Positions 25,901 to 40,897 of a stretch of DNA of 64,000 nucleotides are shown in pieces. Position numbers and translations under genes: made by a program. Each line of letters opens with the position of its first letter. Position 1 is the stretch's first letter. The notes under the pieces are model-generated. The model was not told the DNA's origin and made no database searches. It was given only the letters and a program-made list of their open reading frames with translations. The DNA comes from Himantopus leucocephalus (lineage: Eukaryota > Chordata > Aves > Charadriiformes > Recurvirostridae): positions 81,484,033 to 81,548,032 of the forward strand of contig RSEF01000003.1 of the NCBI GenBank assembly GCA_003993805.1, given 5' to 3'.

Positions 25901-28100
25901 GCTTCAAAATAACCTGAAACCAGACTTTTCTGAAACCTGGGGTTTTACGCATTTTATTGCCGAGGTCACAGTATACAAATAAGTTCTACATAAAACAGAA
26001 TAACAGTTCAGAAAGAAAGATGATGCTTTGACTAAATTGTACAGTAATACTGACACTTCCGAGTCAGCAAGTCTGAGGTTATAATGCTGAATCCTAATAT
26101 TTCCATTTAGACAGCGTTAGAAAAAACGGTGATGTCAAAAGGACTACTGTTCCTGTGGCTGACAAGGAAACCATTTTATATAATTGTTTCAGCCTACAGA
26201 AGAGGGTAATTCCTTTGGACATTGCTGGGTTTTATTTTCATAAAGGGTGAATAAATTATCTCAGTCCCCTGGATCAGAGGATGTTAAGTTCAAATCCTGT
26301 CGCTAGAATAATCACTACAAAATAGTTCAGTGTTGATTCTGCAATTTGTGGGTAGTTTTGGTGGGAAAGGCATTTTTCCAAGCTTGCTCTCTTGATGTGT
26401 TGAAATTACAGAAAAACTGAATAGTCAAAAGGGTGGCCAGGATAGTCAAAATGGCAATTGGCTGAAATATGTACAACAAAAAGTAGACTAAATTCAATAA
26501 AATACTACCCTGCTGTTTGATTTTCATCTCTACAAAAAGCCTGTGACAACTTAACTAGATCTGGCTATTTTTATGATTTTTAAGGTGTCTCCCTTAGCAG
26601 TCCTAGGAAATCTCACATTGGGTTTCCGCAAAGTTTAAAGGTGTTCTCTTGTGAGGTTCTGCTTCACTGAAGGTTAGGGAAAATAATGATCAGTCATATC
26701 AAAACATCTGATCCCTATTACTTTATTCAATGTGAACTTATTTTACTCAATTCGCATTTCTATAGGGTTTATATTTCAGATGTTTTTAATTTTTATTTTA
26801 GTATTATTTTTGATCAATCAATTATGTGGAAAGTGAAGAGCAGATACTTATCAGTTTGCAAACAACATTATAGAGAAAATCATCAATAAAACAGTGCAGA
26901 AGCACAGAAATAAGAAAACCCTACATTTCTAAAGATTATTATTAATATGTGATGATATTATAAAAATGTCTCTTTTCATGTTCTTCTAGTCTATCCGTCT
27001 TTGGCCTTGAAGAACTAAAAAGGTAGTTCTGGGTTTTATAAGGTTTTTCTCGGGTGCTTTATTAGAAAGGTACACAGCCAATGTGGGATCATCACTGTAA
27101 ACCAATTATCGGCACTTCACCACTCTCCGTGGTGTCACATCAGTTCATTTGATATGCAAGCTGGACTTCTGTTGTTTCCTTTTTTAGGGCAAAAGTAGGA
27201 ATATATTACCAAAAATTCTCCTGAGCAAGGTATAAAACAGTTGTTGAGAAAGTTCCTTTTACCCAGCTAATGAGAATACAAAGAAAAGTCTTTGAGTTAA
27301 TCCTGGATGATGAAATGGTAACTGCTCGGCCACGGTTACCCCTGGTGTTGTCTCCACCAGAATGAGCGGGACTGTATTGAGATTAATTTTGCCTTAAGTC
27401 TTTAAAGGGTGGGAACAGGTAAAACGGTGCTCACTAATGTTGACAGTTTTTTTGTATATCATAACAAATGACCTTTCTGAATCTTATTAATTGGGCTGGT
27501 TTTTTGCTAAGCAGTTCTTTCATGGACAGTCCATTCTCAGCAACCTGCAAAACCAATGTCAGTTACAACAACAGAGAAGTCATGGAGATTTGAGTGGTGA
27601 GTAGCTCACTGTTATGTTATGGTTGTGGCTAATTACTCTTCAAGCTCTGCTACTTCACAGGGATTTCACTCTTAGGGTCTCTAAACAGAAATCTGTTAGT
27701 TTTGGCAGCCTCTGGTCTGCTGTGTAACATTCATCAGTGTCTTTCTCTGGAGTTTCAAAGGCAACACTTACATGTAATGGTTTTGCTGTGAAACAAAACA
27801 GAGAAGGAGTATTGTGGTGTTGAAAACACATTTCACAGAGTTGTTACAGTTTTTTTGGAAGGATGCCCTTTATTTAATTAATCTTTCTGCATTTTGTTTT
27901 TGCATTTTCCCTCACCGTTTTATTATTCTCTGAAGGACTTGGTCCCCAGAGCCGGCTCCAGGGAAAGGTCTGCTGGATTAGATTGTGGTGCCTTCCACCT
28001 GGTGTATATCCATGAGTCCTTCATGGTTAGCAGTGTGGCGTGCAGGCTGACGGCGAACAATCAAATGATCTGTTTTCTTTTCCCTTGAGGTGAACCACAT
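22995..28100. other. Intergenic, nothing recognised
   Basis: Short unrecognised frames only. A small duplication of GAGCCCATTT-type sequence occurs at 23359-23377. Moderate GC at 23950-24150. No gene supported. Confidence 0.5.
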
Positions 28101-31100
28101 TTGCTTGTATAAGAAAGCAAAACCTCCACAGTAGACCTGAAAAACAGCCTACTGCTTTGGAGAGGGCTCTGATAAGCATTGATGTAAAACCCTGACCCTT
28201 GTTAATGTGATTCTATTGCCATGAAGCCTCCTTTAGACATTTATTTATTAGTCATGTATTTATTATATAAGTAGGTGATGCCAGCGTGCTCTGCTGGATT
28301 AAAGCTTGTTGAGCTCAGTGATTATTCTAGAAAGATTTATTTTCCTCTGAACGTAATTGCACACCGGTCCAGTGAAAGGAGCACAGTGGAAAATCTCACT
28401 CCACCACTCTGATGGACTGAGCTGGTGCCATCCACACTCTGCGGACAAGGGCTAAGGAAAATGGGGCGTTTTCATAACACCATTGAATGGCAGCTTAGGT
28501 GTTAAGTAATTTCTGTGGTAGACAAGCACCTGGAAGCAAAGAAGGAGCTTGTCTTTGGCAGAGCTATGGCTGAACTCATTGTCCAGGCTGGGATCTGTCC
28601 AGACACCTCATGGCTTTGGCTACATCTAAATAAACAGCTTTGAATGCTGACTTAGAGATATTAATGGGTTTCTTGCATCATTTATGACTATGTGTAGTGG
28701 CAATTGTGCTACAACAAATCCACCACATAAATCAGGTGTGTATTTTGGCATGGTCAATCCTGCATGGAAGACAGCTTTTAAGTAAGTAAAAGAAAAGTTG
28801 CCTCATAAATGTCAATAAGATACTCACTCCATCAGACTCAAAAAAAAAGAGAAATACCCCCTAGCAATACAGCACGGTTACCATCCACGAATGCTGATGA
28901 ATCAGGAACTGAATATACATTCAAAATAATCTTTCATCGTCATTACTATGCAGTCTGAGAGATTAAACATTAAGTTGGCATTACTTTCTTTTATGATATA
29001 TGGCGCTTATATACATTGATGGGTGCATACTTGTCGCCTGGCAACCTAACTGCAGTTTATTTAAACTGTTTGATGGATGACATATATTTAATATTTGGTT
29101 TAAGCTCTATTTGCAAGCTAGCTACTGGCTGAATATGGCCATAGTGTAAGACTGAAAGGAAGGTGAAAATGATGTGAAGGAGAAAGGCTGCCCTCATTTT
29201 CATGCCTGATGGATGTGTATCCTCATTACCGTAAGTGCATTGGTGGAGAGGTGGAATGATATTAACAACATACAACCAGTGACACAGTCACATATAACTT
29301 GTAAAGCTACTGATCATAGGCTTGGGTTCTAGGTTGTTTTTCTCTGCTAGTAAAGTCTGCATGAGCTCAAAGGCTAAGAGGTTTTAGAGAACTTATAGGA
29401 ACAATTTCTACTTATTTTGATTTAGAATATTGGCAAATTTGAAATGAGGTGGACATTTCAAATGCTTCACTGAGTTCTGCAGCCTCGATCCATCCTATGT
29501 ATCCAGAGCCATTTAACAACTAGGAGCCTCTAAACCCCCAACAGTCAGTGAAAAAAGATTCTTCTAGGGGACAATTCAGAAGCTGCATCATGGTCTGGAA
29601 ACTTCTCTCCATCCACTGGCCACAAGAGGAACATAAAGACGTGTAGGCTTCTCTGTCTTGGTTGCTGGAGCTAAATGCCTGAAATGAGATGGTTTGAATC
29701 TGAGTTTGAGTAATAGGAAACAGGTAGGGAGGCATACTTTGTGAAAAATCGAGACTTTTTGCCGATTCTTTTTGTCGCCCTCCTCTTCCAAAAAAAAATT
29801 CTAAGCTGCTTTATAGGTTTGATCATGGTTTACTGGCTTATAAGAAATTCTCTTTGAGACATCTCATTTACAGGTCCTGTTCTTCCAGGATCAGTGTGTG
29901 AAATGGATATTAAGGATATTTGATGCCGCTCTAGACCAGCTTTTTGACCAAGTTACACCAGCTTAACAAAACTGGAGCTGCCTTCTTTGAGAACCAACAT
30001 TACAAATCCTTGCTAGGGACTAAAATACATTCTTCTCTTTTTAAAATATGAGCAAACATTCTATCAAAATAAATACTTTACATAAATAAACCTACCTTTT
30101 CCAAATATTTCGTTTATCTACAGAATAGTTCTCTGAAAGGCTCCTCATTTCTAGCTTCTAATAGACCGTTATCTGCATTTAACAAAAAACCCCAAGACTC
30201 CAAAACACAAAATTGTCAAAAAATAAGTACTTGCCACACACCCCATGGTATCCTCTTCAAGCAAGAAGAGGAGACCCTCTGGATGCTATAATTTCTAAGA
30301 TCTTAGCCATGGCAAGCAGAACTTTAAGTTACACATCACTATTTGCTGCCGATTAAACAACACCAGCCTATATTGCACTAGCAGAAAAGGAAATATAACA
30401 CTCAGAGTGTGCCTTTCAAAAAGCCCCCACCAAGAAATGAGTCCTTTGGGGGATCACAACTGTCTGTGGAAGCGTATAAAACACAAGCTCTGTGATTTGG
30501 TGGCTTCATTTGAAAATGACTGACTTGTGTTTCTTTCTCACTGAGTGGCAACGTAAACTGCAAACGCAGAGTGTGTCCACTTTGAAGGCCGTCTGGCTCT
30601 CTAGTGTCTTGCCAGTTCTTGTAAAAGCTGGGCTTATGTTATGAATAGGGTACCCCTCTGCGGATCCCAGGCCAGCAGAAGCAGGGTTCTCTAAACGGCT
30701 TCAATCAGCAAGGGGTCATTTCTGCCCGTGAGGAGAGGGAGGCAGGTCTTAAGATGGGCTCACTGTTTGACCTCCCTCGTTATTTATGAAGTCTTCTGGG
30801 AATGCACTCTTAGTGTTTGAATTTCAAATGGGGAGTAGGATGAGCAAATATATTTGCTTAGCATATGGCTACAAGTAGTCATTAGAAAATAAAACTGTGG
30901 AAGGACGCGAGTTGGATGCGGTAAAGGCTGGAAAAAGTTAGTTTGGGTGGGATACACCTTTATTTCTGGCTATAGTCACTTCTGATCCAGATGATGATAC
31001 AAGTTTGGTGCCCAGTTGTGGCCATGCAATTGAGTCCAGTGTCCCATGAGTTCAGCAGGATGGTTCGGGTGCCATGGTCCAAGCTGGAGCAGTATCTAGC

Positions 31101-34100
31101 CTGAAAGACAGACACTCCTTGTGGGGGAAACCACGCTTCATAACCTAGTGAAACACCGTAAGGAATGGGTTGCTGTAACAAAAGGTAAAGTGCGAAAATA
31201 GTCCTGACTGCTCAGCAAACTGTGATTTCTATTTTATGCCTTTTGGCAGCCTCATGCTTTTTGCTTTCTCCTATGTTACCAACATACATAAAACTCAGTT
31301 TCTGGGTTTCTGGCACATTAGTTGTTTTTTTAGTGAGGGTTAGCCTGAGTTGTTCAGGCTGCATTTACCTTCAGTACGGCATTGCCTGTCTCCCAAGCAG
31401 ACCCAAGGGGCTCAGCTGTGTTCACTGTCAGTGGGGACTGTTCTATGTCATTATTGCAACCCATCCCTGGGAACCAGCCTTGAGCCACCCAGTGCATTCA
31501 AACACCCTTCACTCTCTACGTGCCTCCTTGCTTCTCAAGTGCTAATGATGGCAGGATTTGGCCAGGCAGAGAGTGCAGACTGGCTTACCCCAAGAGTTTT
31601 CTGTAAATGTGATACTGTTTTCTCTCGTGCAGAGATATACTCCTTGTCATGGAGACTCTGTTACCTCTGAGTGGTTTCTTTTACAAAACAGGTTTGATAT
31701 GAAGAAGTTATTAAAGTTTATACACTTTGCGTGCCATGAATGTTGTTTCAAAATCTATTTTAATTATGTTTTTGCCTTGTTAAGTTTCTAAACACAAATG
31801 TTCTAAGTATTTAAGCACAGGATAAAAAACACTTTAATTTTATTCATAAATATGCTAAAGCCTTTCTACTTCTGATCAACATTTATGCTTTCTTTGTATC
31901 CGCTCTTCTCATTTTCACTCATCTTCCCCTTAGGTCTTTTAAATTAACATTAACTGCATGGTATATTCCCCCAAATTTCCATTTCTCTGCCTTCCTCCAA
32001 ACTAGCATTTTGAAAGCTGAAAGAAGAGTTTGGTTATGAACAGAGCTGTATAGCTAAAAGTCTCACCTTGCAGAGGTACAGAATAAGTCTGGGCCCCCTC
32101 TCTTCTGTACCATTTGTTCATTTGCGCTTGAAATTTGGTGTCTTGAGAAATCAGGTGAAGACAGGACAGAGGTGGCAGACACATTGACATTGTGGCAGCC
32201 TTTTTCCCAACCTCACCTTATGACAGCTCTTACTGGAGCTAGCAGTGCCAGGACACAGTGGTACCTGGAGTATCTGTGTATCTATAGTCATTATGGCATC
32301 TGCTGGGTGAATGGACAGATACAGAGACAAAAACCTCTAGTTAAAATGTCATGCCGTACAAACAGCATTATACACACCTCAAGAGATCTCTTTTTATGCT
32401 ATGGGGCTGCACCAATTTTGCTGGTCGTAATTTTCTGTTGATTTAGTCACAGTGGTATAAAACTGTTTATAGACAAGCACTTCATATTGAAACACCTCTT
32501 ATGAGCACTATCCTGTTCTCATTGGGAGGAAAAATGCATATTTAATAACAAGCTTGATTACAGCTTTTCCCAAGTAATGATCAGATGCCTTTTTTGACTT
32601 ACCTTCAGTTTTGCTGCTGAATGGTAAAAGAAGAAAGCCGTTGGAAACTGTTGTCTTAAACCCATCTCTTGTGTCTTTGTCCCTTTTTCCCGTGCTAGCC
32701 CATATTTACAAGGAGTCAGACAGGATCATCACAATGTTCTTCTTTTGTCCATAAATCTCATTAATCTATGATCTATTTTTTGCCTTGGTTTTTGTCACAT
32801 TTAATTAGTTAAGCAAATTTATGCCAAAACAGTGTTGGAAAAGGACTCTTTCAAATAATGAAGTGCTTCCCAAAATCACATGAGAAGTCAGTAGGAAGCC
32901 CATTAATCCAATGAGTTATTGAATGAGTTAGCATTCAGTTCTAACAGGGATGTCTCAGATGTAAGACAAAAGCTTGAGCTGAGCACAACGTAGTTCTCTG
33001 GTAATTATTAATACTTCAGTTTTTCACTGTGCTGAAATACAACAAGAAGCTAAAATCACACACATTTTTCGAAACATAATTGAAAGCTTGCACCGAATTA
33101 CAAAAGCCTAAATTTTGGTGTAAAGCAATTAAAATTTTCTCATGAAAACAGCATCTATTGCAAAGCTTTGATCTTGGAGGATGTATTAACAAACTGTGGG
33201 AAACAAGGATTTACTAAGTTTTGCATCCTTGGCCAGTTTCTGGTTGCATAATTGCAGGCTGACTCCTCTGCAGTTTGAGAGGAGCTGGAATCTTGTCTCC
33301 CTGCTTCTTGTTTACTTGCATTTTCACCATGAACTACATTTCATTGATACCTGGGTACAATCTCTTATCACAGGACCTGCTTAAGGATAAAAGGCAGTAA
33401 GTGAACAGTATCGCCCTTTTTCTCGCTCAGAGAAGCCAGAGCAATGTCCTCAGCGTTCTCTGCTGTGCAAGGCATAGAGTCGAGCCCTTATAATCTTCCT
33501 GAATGTGGCAGAAACTCTTTGCTATAGGATTTCCTGCTATGTAATTGAAACGTTTGCCTCAGACGAGGAATTTACTTCCACCAGGCACCAATCTATCCTT
33601 ACATGCCAGACTGGCAGCTTCCTTTGTTGTTTTGAAGAGGCTGGAAATTCTTTCAGGAATCCTTTCAGACCTGTGGGATTTAGCCTACTGTTTAGTTACT
33701 TTCAATTGTATCTTTGTGGGATACTGAAGGTTGAACAATACCATTTCAAGAGCCCAATTCTCATTCTTCTTTTCTTCATTATTTCCTACATGCTGCCAAG
33801 TCATAATTGTGACCCTCTTGCAGTAGGTGTTCCTTAAACATTTGCACAATCCCTCTCCCAAAGAGCTTATAATTTAGCACAAAGACTCACTCAAGGCAAG
33901 ATTAAAAGAAAAAAAAACCTCAGAAGCAAATCACTTGGATGGGCTTGGTATACGTTATGTCAGGCAGCACCAACTATTTACTGTTTTCAGTTCCTTTTCC
34001 GAACTTCTTCCTGACTCCATATTAATGGTTAAAATCACCATATTCTCATGCATATTCAGGTTTTTTTTCTTTCCTTCTCCCACACAAAATCCATTGACGG

Positions 34101-34499
34101 ATGTTTGTGGATACTACGGATGTCACACTGCGTTAGATAATATGGATAAAACAAGCAAAAGTACCTCTTGTAAAGAAGACTCCATCTGACGTCTTGTCAG
34201 GAGATTCATTCCCTCCCTTCAACACAAATTATCAGGGCAATCATGACTGACTTCACAGGGATCAAACCACTAAACTTTTCTTGCTGGCGTATTACAAAAG
34301 GTTTATTCTGTCCAAGTCCTGTGTTCTTCTTTGGCATCTCCAGTGGAACGTGGCAGATTCCCAGCTGGACAAGTTAGATACTTGCCATGGTGCAGAAGCA
34401 AGTGACAGAAGTGATTTTTCAGCGTTTCTCAAAAGAGGTGCTATGGGATGGGCGATGGAGAGCAAGCGGAGATTGGTGGGGTGTGGGGAAAGCAAGCTT
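28101..34499. other. Intergenic, nothing recognised
   Basis: AT-rich, no nameable repeats and no gene. The span 28200-28340 is very AT-rich, with TTTATTTATTAG-type sequence. Together with the preceding span this is over 11 kb without an identifiable transposon. Confidence 0.5.
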
Positions 34500-34877
34500 T
34501 TAAAGTTTTGGAGAAGGCTTGGGGGAGACCTTATTGCAGCCTTTCATTATATAAAGGGGGTTTATAAGATAGAGAGAGACTTTTCACCAAGGCCTGTAGT
34601 GGCAGGACAAGGGGCAATGGTTCTAACTTGGAAGAGGATAAATTTAGATTGGACATAAGGAAGAAATATTTTATGATGAGGGTGGTGAGACACTGGAACA
34701 GGTTTCCCAGAGAAGTTGTGAATGTCCCATCATTGAAAATATTCAAGGTCAGATTGGATGGGGCTTTGAGCAACCTCATCTAGTGAAAGATGCCCAACCC
34801 ATGGCAGAGGGGTTGGACTAGGTGATCTTTAAAGATCCGTTCTGACCAAGACCATTCTGCGATTCTGTGATTCTGTG
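34500..34877 (+). mobile_element. CR1 LINE, 5'-truncated 3' end
   Basis: From GGAGAAGGCTTGGGGGAGACC the sequence follows CR1 ORF2's end and 3'UTR, including AGGACAAGGGGCAATGG, GGTGAGACACTGGAACAGG and GGGGTTGGACTAGGTGATC. It ends in three tail units, ATTCTGCG ATTCTGTG ATTCTGTG (34854-34877). ORF2 is interrupted by stops and frameshifts. Confidence 0.95.
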
Positions 34878-37800
34878 TCTAAATATCCATTCATAAATGT
34901 TCATCTTGAAGATCACTGACCATTTGTAACATCAGCACATGATGGACATGCAGCCTAAAATGGAAACCATGCCCAATTTTCATGTGTGAGTTCATTTCAT
35001 CCCAGCTTTTCTCCTGTGTTTGATCTTACAGGCAGCTGCACACCTCAAGCACAGGAGACAGTCCCTTGGTTCTTGCTCCTGCTCTCTAGCTCTCTGCTTC
35101 CTTCTTTTCAGGCCCACAGCTTGAAAGAAGTGACACATGTGTTCCCCAGTGGATAAATAAGAATGCTAAGCTTTGTTGCTATCCGCATCGTGGTTTCATA
35201 TCTGAAGGGTAGGGCAACTTTCACCTTGTTCGAGCTTTGGGCTACACAAGGTTGATCTCAAATATCTCTGTTGACATTGCCTCATTGTGCAGACACTGTA
35301 GTGCAGCCCACTGACAGTCATGGGGGCTTTGCCGTGTATATTAGAAAATATGCTAGATGTGGGGAGGAGGCAATTTGACTGCTTATATTTGAGAAACAAG
35401 ATTTATGTTGTTTCCTTCTCTTGTACTTTTAGAACAAGATGAGTGCTAACGTTTTTTCTCTATCACCTCATAAGCATTAAGTAATTCTCCAGAAATGTGC
35501 TTGAAAAAAATTCAAAATGAACCATAACCAGGGGCAATAGATAATATAATAAGGTTTTTAATCAAGCCATAGTAATTCTGATTCGTAGAAGGCAGAGAAG
35601 ATAAGCAGAGAGATGGACAAGCAATACTTTAGCGGTGACACAATCACAAATATTCTTAGAAATATAGGAATGAAAAGCATGTTATAAGAGTGCTGTTAAA
35701 AATGCAGAAAGATCTGCTCATTTCTTGACACCATATGTCTGTTTCTTGTATTAAAGGTTTCGGAAACATTGTTTATGGATATTGCATGACCATGAATGCC
35801 AAAAATAATAATCCTATTAAGTTTAGTCCAAATAGCATGTAATGAGATTCAAAATGATATGTTAAATACACATTCTAATAATGAAACTCAAATTGCTTTA
35901 CAAATAGCATCGGGAGAACATTAGCCTATTTTGATTCTAATAATTACTTGCATCCTGTGTTCCAAATCTATTCAATATGCTTTTTGTAAGAACAAATATT
36001 TGTTCTACTAATTGTTCTGCAATTCTCCTGGTTATTTTTAAAAGGCTAAAGGGCTATACAAGACCAGCAGTTGTCTGTTAGAATAAGATCTGATTGTTTT
36101 TTTTACTTTAATCATCTTACAGTATTTGAAGAAATTAGGTTCTTTAATACCTCTGTCTTTTGTCCAGATTTCAGTTGTCTGTGTTTTGTATACTATCATT
36201 AAACCACTTTTCAAGTGAATCCTTGCCAGACTAAACATAATCTTTCCTCGTAGAACATTCCATCCAAACCACATACAACCACCATGTAGCCCTTTCTGGA
36301 TTGTCCTAAAATGTGGATTCTTGATTTTTAGGCTAGGTACTGCTCCTGGTTTATGTATTAATTGTTATCCAACCACTGAGATATTATCATCATATCATAT
36401 TATCAGTTAATAAGGAGCTATCGATACATTTTTGACTGCAGAAAAATGTAAACTATCTATAAAGAGACCATATGGTTTAAATGTTTTAAAATATTGTTTT
36501 TAAATAGAGACAGAACAACTATGAATGGGAAAGGAACTCAACTTCGGTTTACTTCTGGCTTCACACTGAAACAGCCAGTGATCTCAGTGGGTATTAGAAA
36601 TGGACCAGAATTGTATAAATGCTACTTTATCCACCCCTTGAAATATTTATTCAGGTTTCTCTCCTTAAGTTTTCTGCAGATGTGAAGTCGATTAGTCTTC
36701 AGTCTTACTGCCACAATCTCAAAGACCCAGTGTGTGGCCTCCAACACATGGAAAGATGACCAATGTGCAAGACGCACAGGGGACTTTTCAGATCTGAAGC
36801 CAGCAGTCTGAAAAATAAAGTACCTGGGGAAAGTGTGTCTTCTTTCCACTGGCAGTGGGATCGGGTTCAAGGAGAAGCTAAGCATGCGAGTAGATAACAA
36901 GACGAAAGTCAGGCAGACAAAACCTCATTATCTTTGTTTTTCACAACATTGTATTTGTATTTTGTTCTTTTAAAAAGTACTTTCATTTCATTTTGTACCA
37001 TCCAAACTGAGCTTTTCTGAAAACCACTGTAAACCTATAACTTTTTAACAACTTCAGCTCTTTCTAATTTCCCTGCATTCCACTTAAAAGAAGGAGGGGA
37101 GAAACTGTTGGATAGCAAAAATGCCCACAGCAATATCCTGGCCTTAAAAATATCCTACGTTTGAATGGCGATTCCTTTTTTTCTTAGCTGAGTTGCGTGT
37201 AATTCTTTTCACATATATGGAATAGTCCTGGGTATCGAGTACAGCTGGGATTTCTGAATACAAATACAACCTGACTGCATACCATTGAAACAAAACTCAG
37301 TTGCTTGGAGAGTCTATTGGCGAATTCCTTAAGTCTCATTAATCACGTATGTGGTGACACTGGAGGGGGCTCTTTACTTTTTTATTTCTCATTTGTCTCT
37401 GATATTCCCTGTTTATTACAAAATCCCTTCCTTTGCTGGATTTATAATGTGGCTATTTTCCAATACAGTTGTATCCTTTCACTCCCAAGTGGAGCCACCC
37501 ATGTGCGAGAGCTGGGAACCTGGTGCTTTTTTGATGAATATCCTTATTCGCCACAGAGCAAAGAGACCATGACAGACCTTGGAGGTGCTTGACGGTGTGG
37601 GCCACCAGGGAGATGACAATTACAGATGGAGTTTGCTGATGCTGCTTGCACAACCTGATTCCAGTTCCCCTGTGGCAGAACATCTGTCCCTCTGCTCTTC
37701 TTCTCTAAGAAATTTGTGAATTCTCTTTGAAAAGATGCACATCTAATTCTCTTTAGAAATATGCATGTCTAATTAGGAAATCTATGAATTAATCCTCTTT

Positions 37801-39518
37801 GGAGCACAGATTCTGTCTTCTTACATTGATGCTGAGATCAAAATTTACAAAGATATTTAGGTACCAAGATGTGTTTGAGGGTCAGGGCCATGATTGCCTC
37901 ATGGGGTCCAGCTACCGATCCCTTGAACTCATCTTCTTTCCCATTTCCAGTTTGCTACTGCATAAACAGACTGATAATTTAATGCTGAAATTTGATCCTT
38001 AAAAAGCTGTCATCTGGATTCCTCTCTTGCCTCTGTGCAGCCATACATCCTGGCCACATACTTTGAAGTTCAGTCATTCCAGGCAGCTTTTTACTCAAAG
38101 GTGACATGCTAGGTACATGGAATGGGTTTGCAGAGGGATTTCACCTTGTGTTCACAGTGAGATAATTAACACTGCTCCAGAGATCGGCAGTATATGCTAT
38201 TGGTGTTGCACAGTTAGAACACAAACTCTGTTTGATTTGATGTGCAGGGGACAAATGTTGAAGTGGACATGAAAAATATCTTATTCATGGTTTGGATGTC
38301 TGATGTCCATACTTCATTTGTCCAGAGAGGTGAGAGCTGAATTTGAAAACATCATTATCTCTTAGGAGGTACTTCAGGTCCTTTTGCTAAGCTCATAGCA
38401 AATATTCTTTGATTGGAAAAATGTGACCTTTCAGAAGAAAAACTGTGTGAGGGTGTAGGTGCCAATTCGAAATTGTAGATACACAAAAACTTACTCCATC
38501 TTGGAGAAAGGAAGGACTAGAGAGAACTTTTACTTCTGTTTTAAAACATGCACTGACATATATATAGCATGTGTAATATCTAAGAATTGCTCACATAAAA
38601 TCAACAGCACAAATAAATAATAGGATTCATGGAGTCTGGCTCTTTTTTCCTTATTCCAAATGATGCTTAGATGGTGTTTCCTCTCTTCATTTGATGTAGC
38701 TAATTCCCTTTTTGGTTTCTTGGTAGGAATTTGGCATAAAAGAGAGCACCACTGCTATGATTCCTACTAATTGTCATGTTAAGTAACTTGATGCTAAGAG
38801 CTACCATAGGTGTTAACAAAAAATTGCTTCCAGAACATAAATGTGTGTTGCCAGCAGAATTTAACCTCAGGCTGTAATAGTAACACTGAGACATGAGGAG
38901 GTTGAAGTGGAGTTCTGCCAGATTTCCGTGTGCAGATTATGCAGGTGTTTCCCTAAAAAGGAAGAGTTGATAATAGATATGATGGCAACTTCTTCCCTCC
39001 AAAAGATAGCATGGGCAAGTAGACTTTTGGCATGAGTTTTGACCAGGAAATAATTTGTATATGTATTATTTAAATACATTTTTATAGGAAGCGTAAGGAA
39101 ATTTATGTTAAAATATATCATGTGTCAAAACCCCTGTATTTGATAAATGAAAAATGTTGGTGCCTATTCCCATAACGCTTTTTGAATTAGAAACATGGGG
39201 AGGAATCAAGAAAATGGAAAAGAGAAATACTTCAAAATGAAAACATTTGAAATAAAGTTTCTTTTTTTTTTTTTTATCAGCTCTACTTGGCAATTTCAAG
39301 ATAATTTTGCTAAAATATAACCTGCTGACTCTGCAGCCTGGGAGGGGAGATGACTTTCCATTGCCTCAGGTGCCAGCCTCAGTCCAAATAGGTAAAGGAC
39401 AGTCCCACCGTGTCCTTAGTTACAGCAGCTTCATCCCCAAGGACACTAGCTGAAGTCACACCTTGGTAGAGAGTGCAGAACTGTAACCTGTAGGGTGGCG
39501 TCTCCTCTCATTTGTAAT
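34878..39518. other. Intergenic; weak local tandem at 37.7 kb
   Basis: A loose tandem duplication lies at 37730-37800, with GATGCACATCTAATT answered by TATGCATGTCTAATT and repeated CTCTTT(A/G)GA words. A poly-T run of 14 lies at 39262-39275. No gene seen. Confidence 0.5.
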
Positions 39519-39575
39519 GGTATAAATCAGTTAATGTCAATGGAGGTCTGAATGTGAAATGGGAGTAAAAGAGAA
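39519..39575. repeat. Ancient quasi-palindromic amniote repeat, copy B (weak)
   Basis: GGTATAAATCAGTTAATGTC then AATGGAGGT resembles the variant of the old amniote repeat with TATAAATCAG and GTCAATGGAG. The right arm is mostly lost. Confidence 0.4.
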
Positions 39576-40260
39576 AAAGAAGGACCTTTTGTCCATGAAA
39601 GCTGTCAAGTGTTATGTGGACGTCTTTCAGCCAGGGCTACTTCCACTGCCATTAATGGTTTTATACCACTGGAAGTGCTAAGCGAGATCTCTGGATCAGA
39701 AAGCAGCCAGGCTCTGCTCATCCCATGGCGTTTCATGTGCAGTGGCCACCAGAATGTGTTGGATGTGGACTGGATTGGGATGTTGTATACAGACAGATTT
39801 ACCTCTGCACGAACGCGGCTGTCAAGCGCTTGGCCAATCTGTTTAGTGCTGGGCTCACTCAGGCTTTGAGGGAATGGACAAATGTCTGCTGTGATAACCT
39901 CAATCTTTTCCTCTCTGGGGCCGAAGAAGATTTTGGATTGTCCTTAACATTTCAGACACGTTCAGGAATACACAGGAAGAAGCATAGCTGGGTAAGGACA
40001 GATGATTTTAGGTAAAAAACTGGAACTAAATACTGGTAAGTGGGGACTGTGCTGTTCCAGCATAAAACCCGTCAAGGTGGGTACAGACACATATGTATCC
40101 ATCCTCAGGTTACATATTTCATCTTTTGGCCAGGATTTACCCACCAGCAACATCTGAGAATCCTCACTCCATTGCATGCACGAGTCCCAAGGAAGACTGA
40201 ACCAAAATGTCTGGCAATCTGGTCACTAGGAGGGATTAAACGAGTAGGAGTAATTTCTTT

Positions 40261-40280
40261 GGAGGGAGGGAGGGAGGGAG
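40261..40280. repeat. (GGGA)n microsatellite
   Basis: Five uninterrupted GGAG/GGGA units. Confidence 0.9.
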
Positions 40281-40835
40281 AAAAAGGCAAGAGAAGGAAA
40301 ACAGAATAATATATAGGATGAGGAACCCACCCTCCCTTTACCTAAAGTACATAATCCCCTCTACGAGGTCAGGGCTTCCCAGAGCCACAGATGGCACTGG
40401 GGTGCAGGCAGCCACCCTGAGCTGCCTGTCCTGTCCTGCCGGCTGGTCCCCCACGCTGGCCTCTGCATTTCGCCGTTTTTTATCGCCTCACAAGTATTGC
40501 CCCAAATGCACAACAATTTAATCCCCATAAACCTGCCCAGTTCCCTCTCCTTTCCTCGTCCTTTTCTCTCCCCTGCGTGCCTGCACAGCCGCCTTTCTGC
40601 CTTTTAGCACAGCTGCAATCCAGCCCAGACTCTTCTCTGTAGGTCTCACTGAATGGGAGGTGAATAAGTAACAGTCTTGGAAGGGGAGGCAAATTTCTTC
40701 AGTTTGCACGACTTTTTGTTTCCTTCCTTTTTCTCTTTTCGCAAAATGGAATCACTCAGTATCTCAACAAATAAGTGATGTGTCGAAATTAACTCAAAGT
40801 GTAAGTCCTGTGAGCAAGTCACAAGTCAAGTTGGA

Positions 40836-40897
40836 TTATTATTTTTTTTTCCTTTTTCCTTTTCTTTCATTCTCTTTTTTTCCTCCTTCCTTTTTAG
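40836..40897. repeat. Polypyrimidine tract
   Basis: T- and C-rich run of about 60 bases with very few purines; TTTTCC and CTTT units dominate. Confidence 0.85.
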
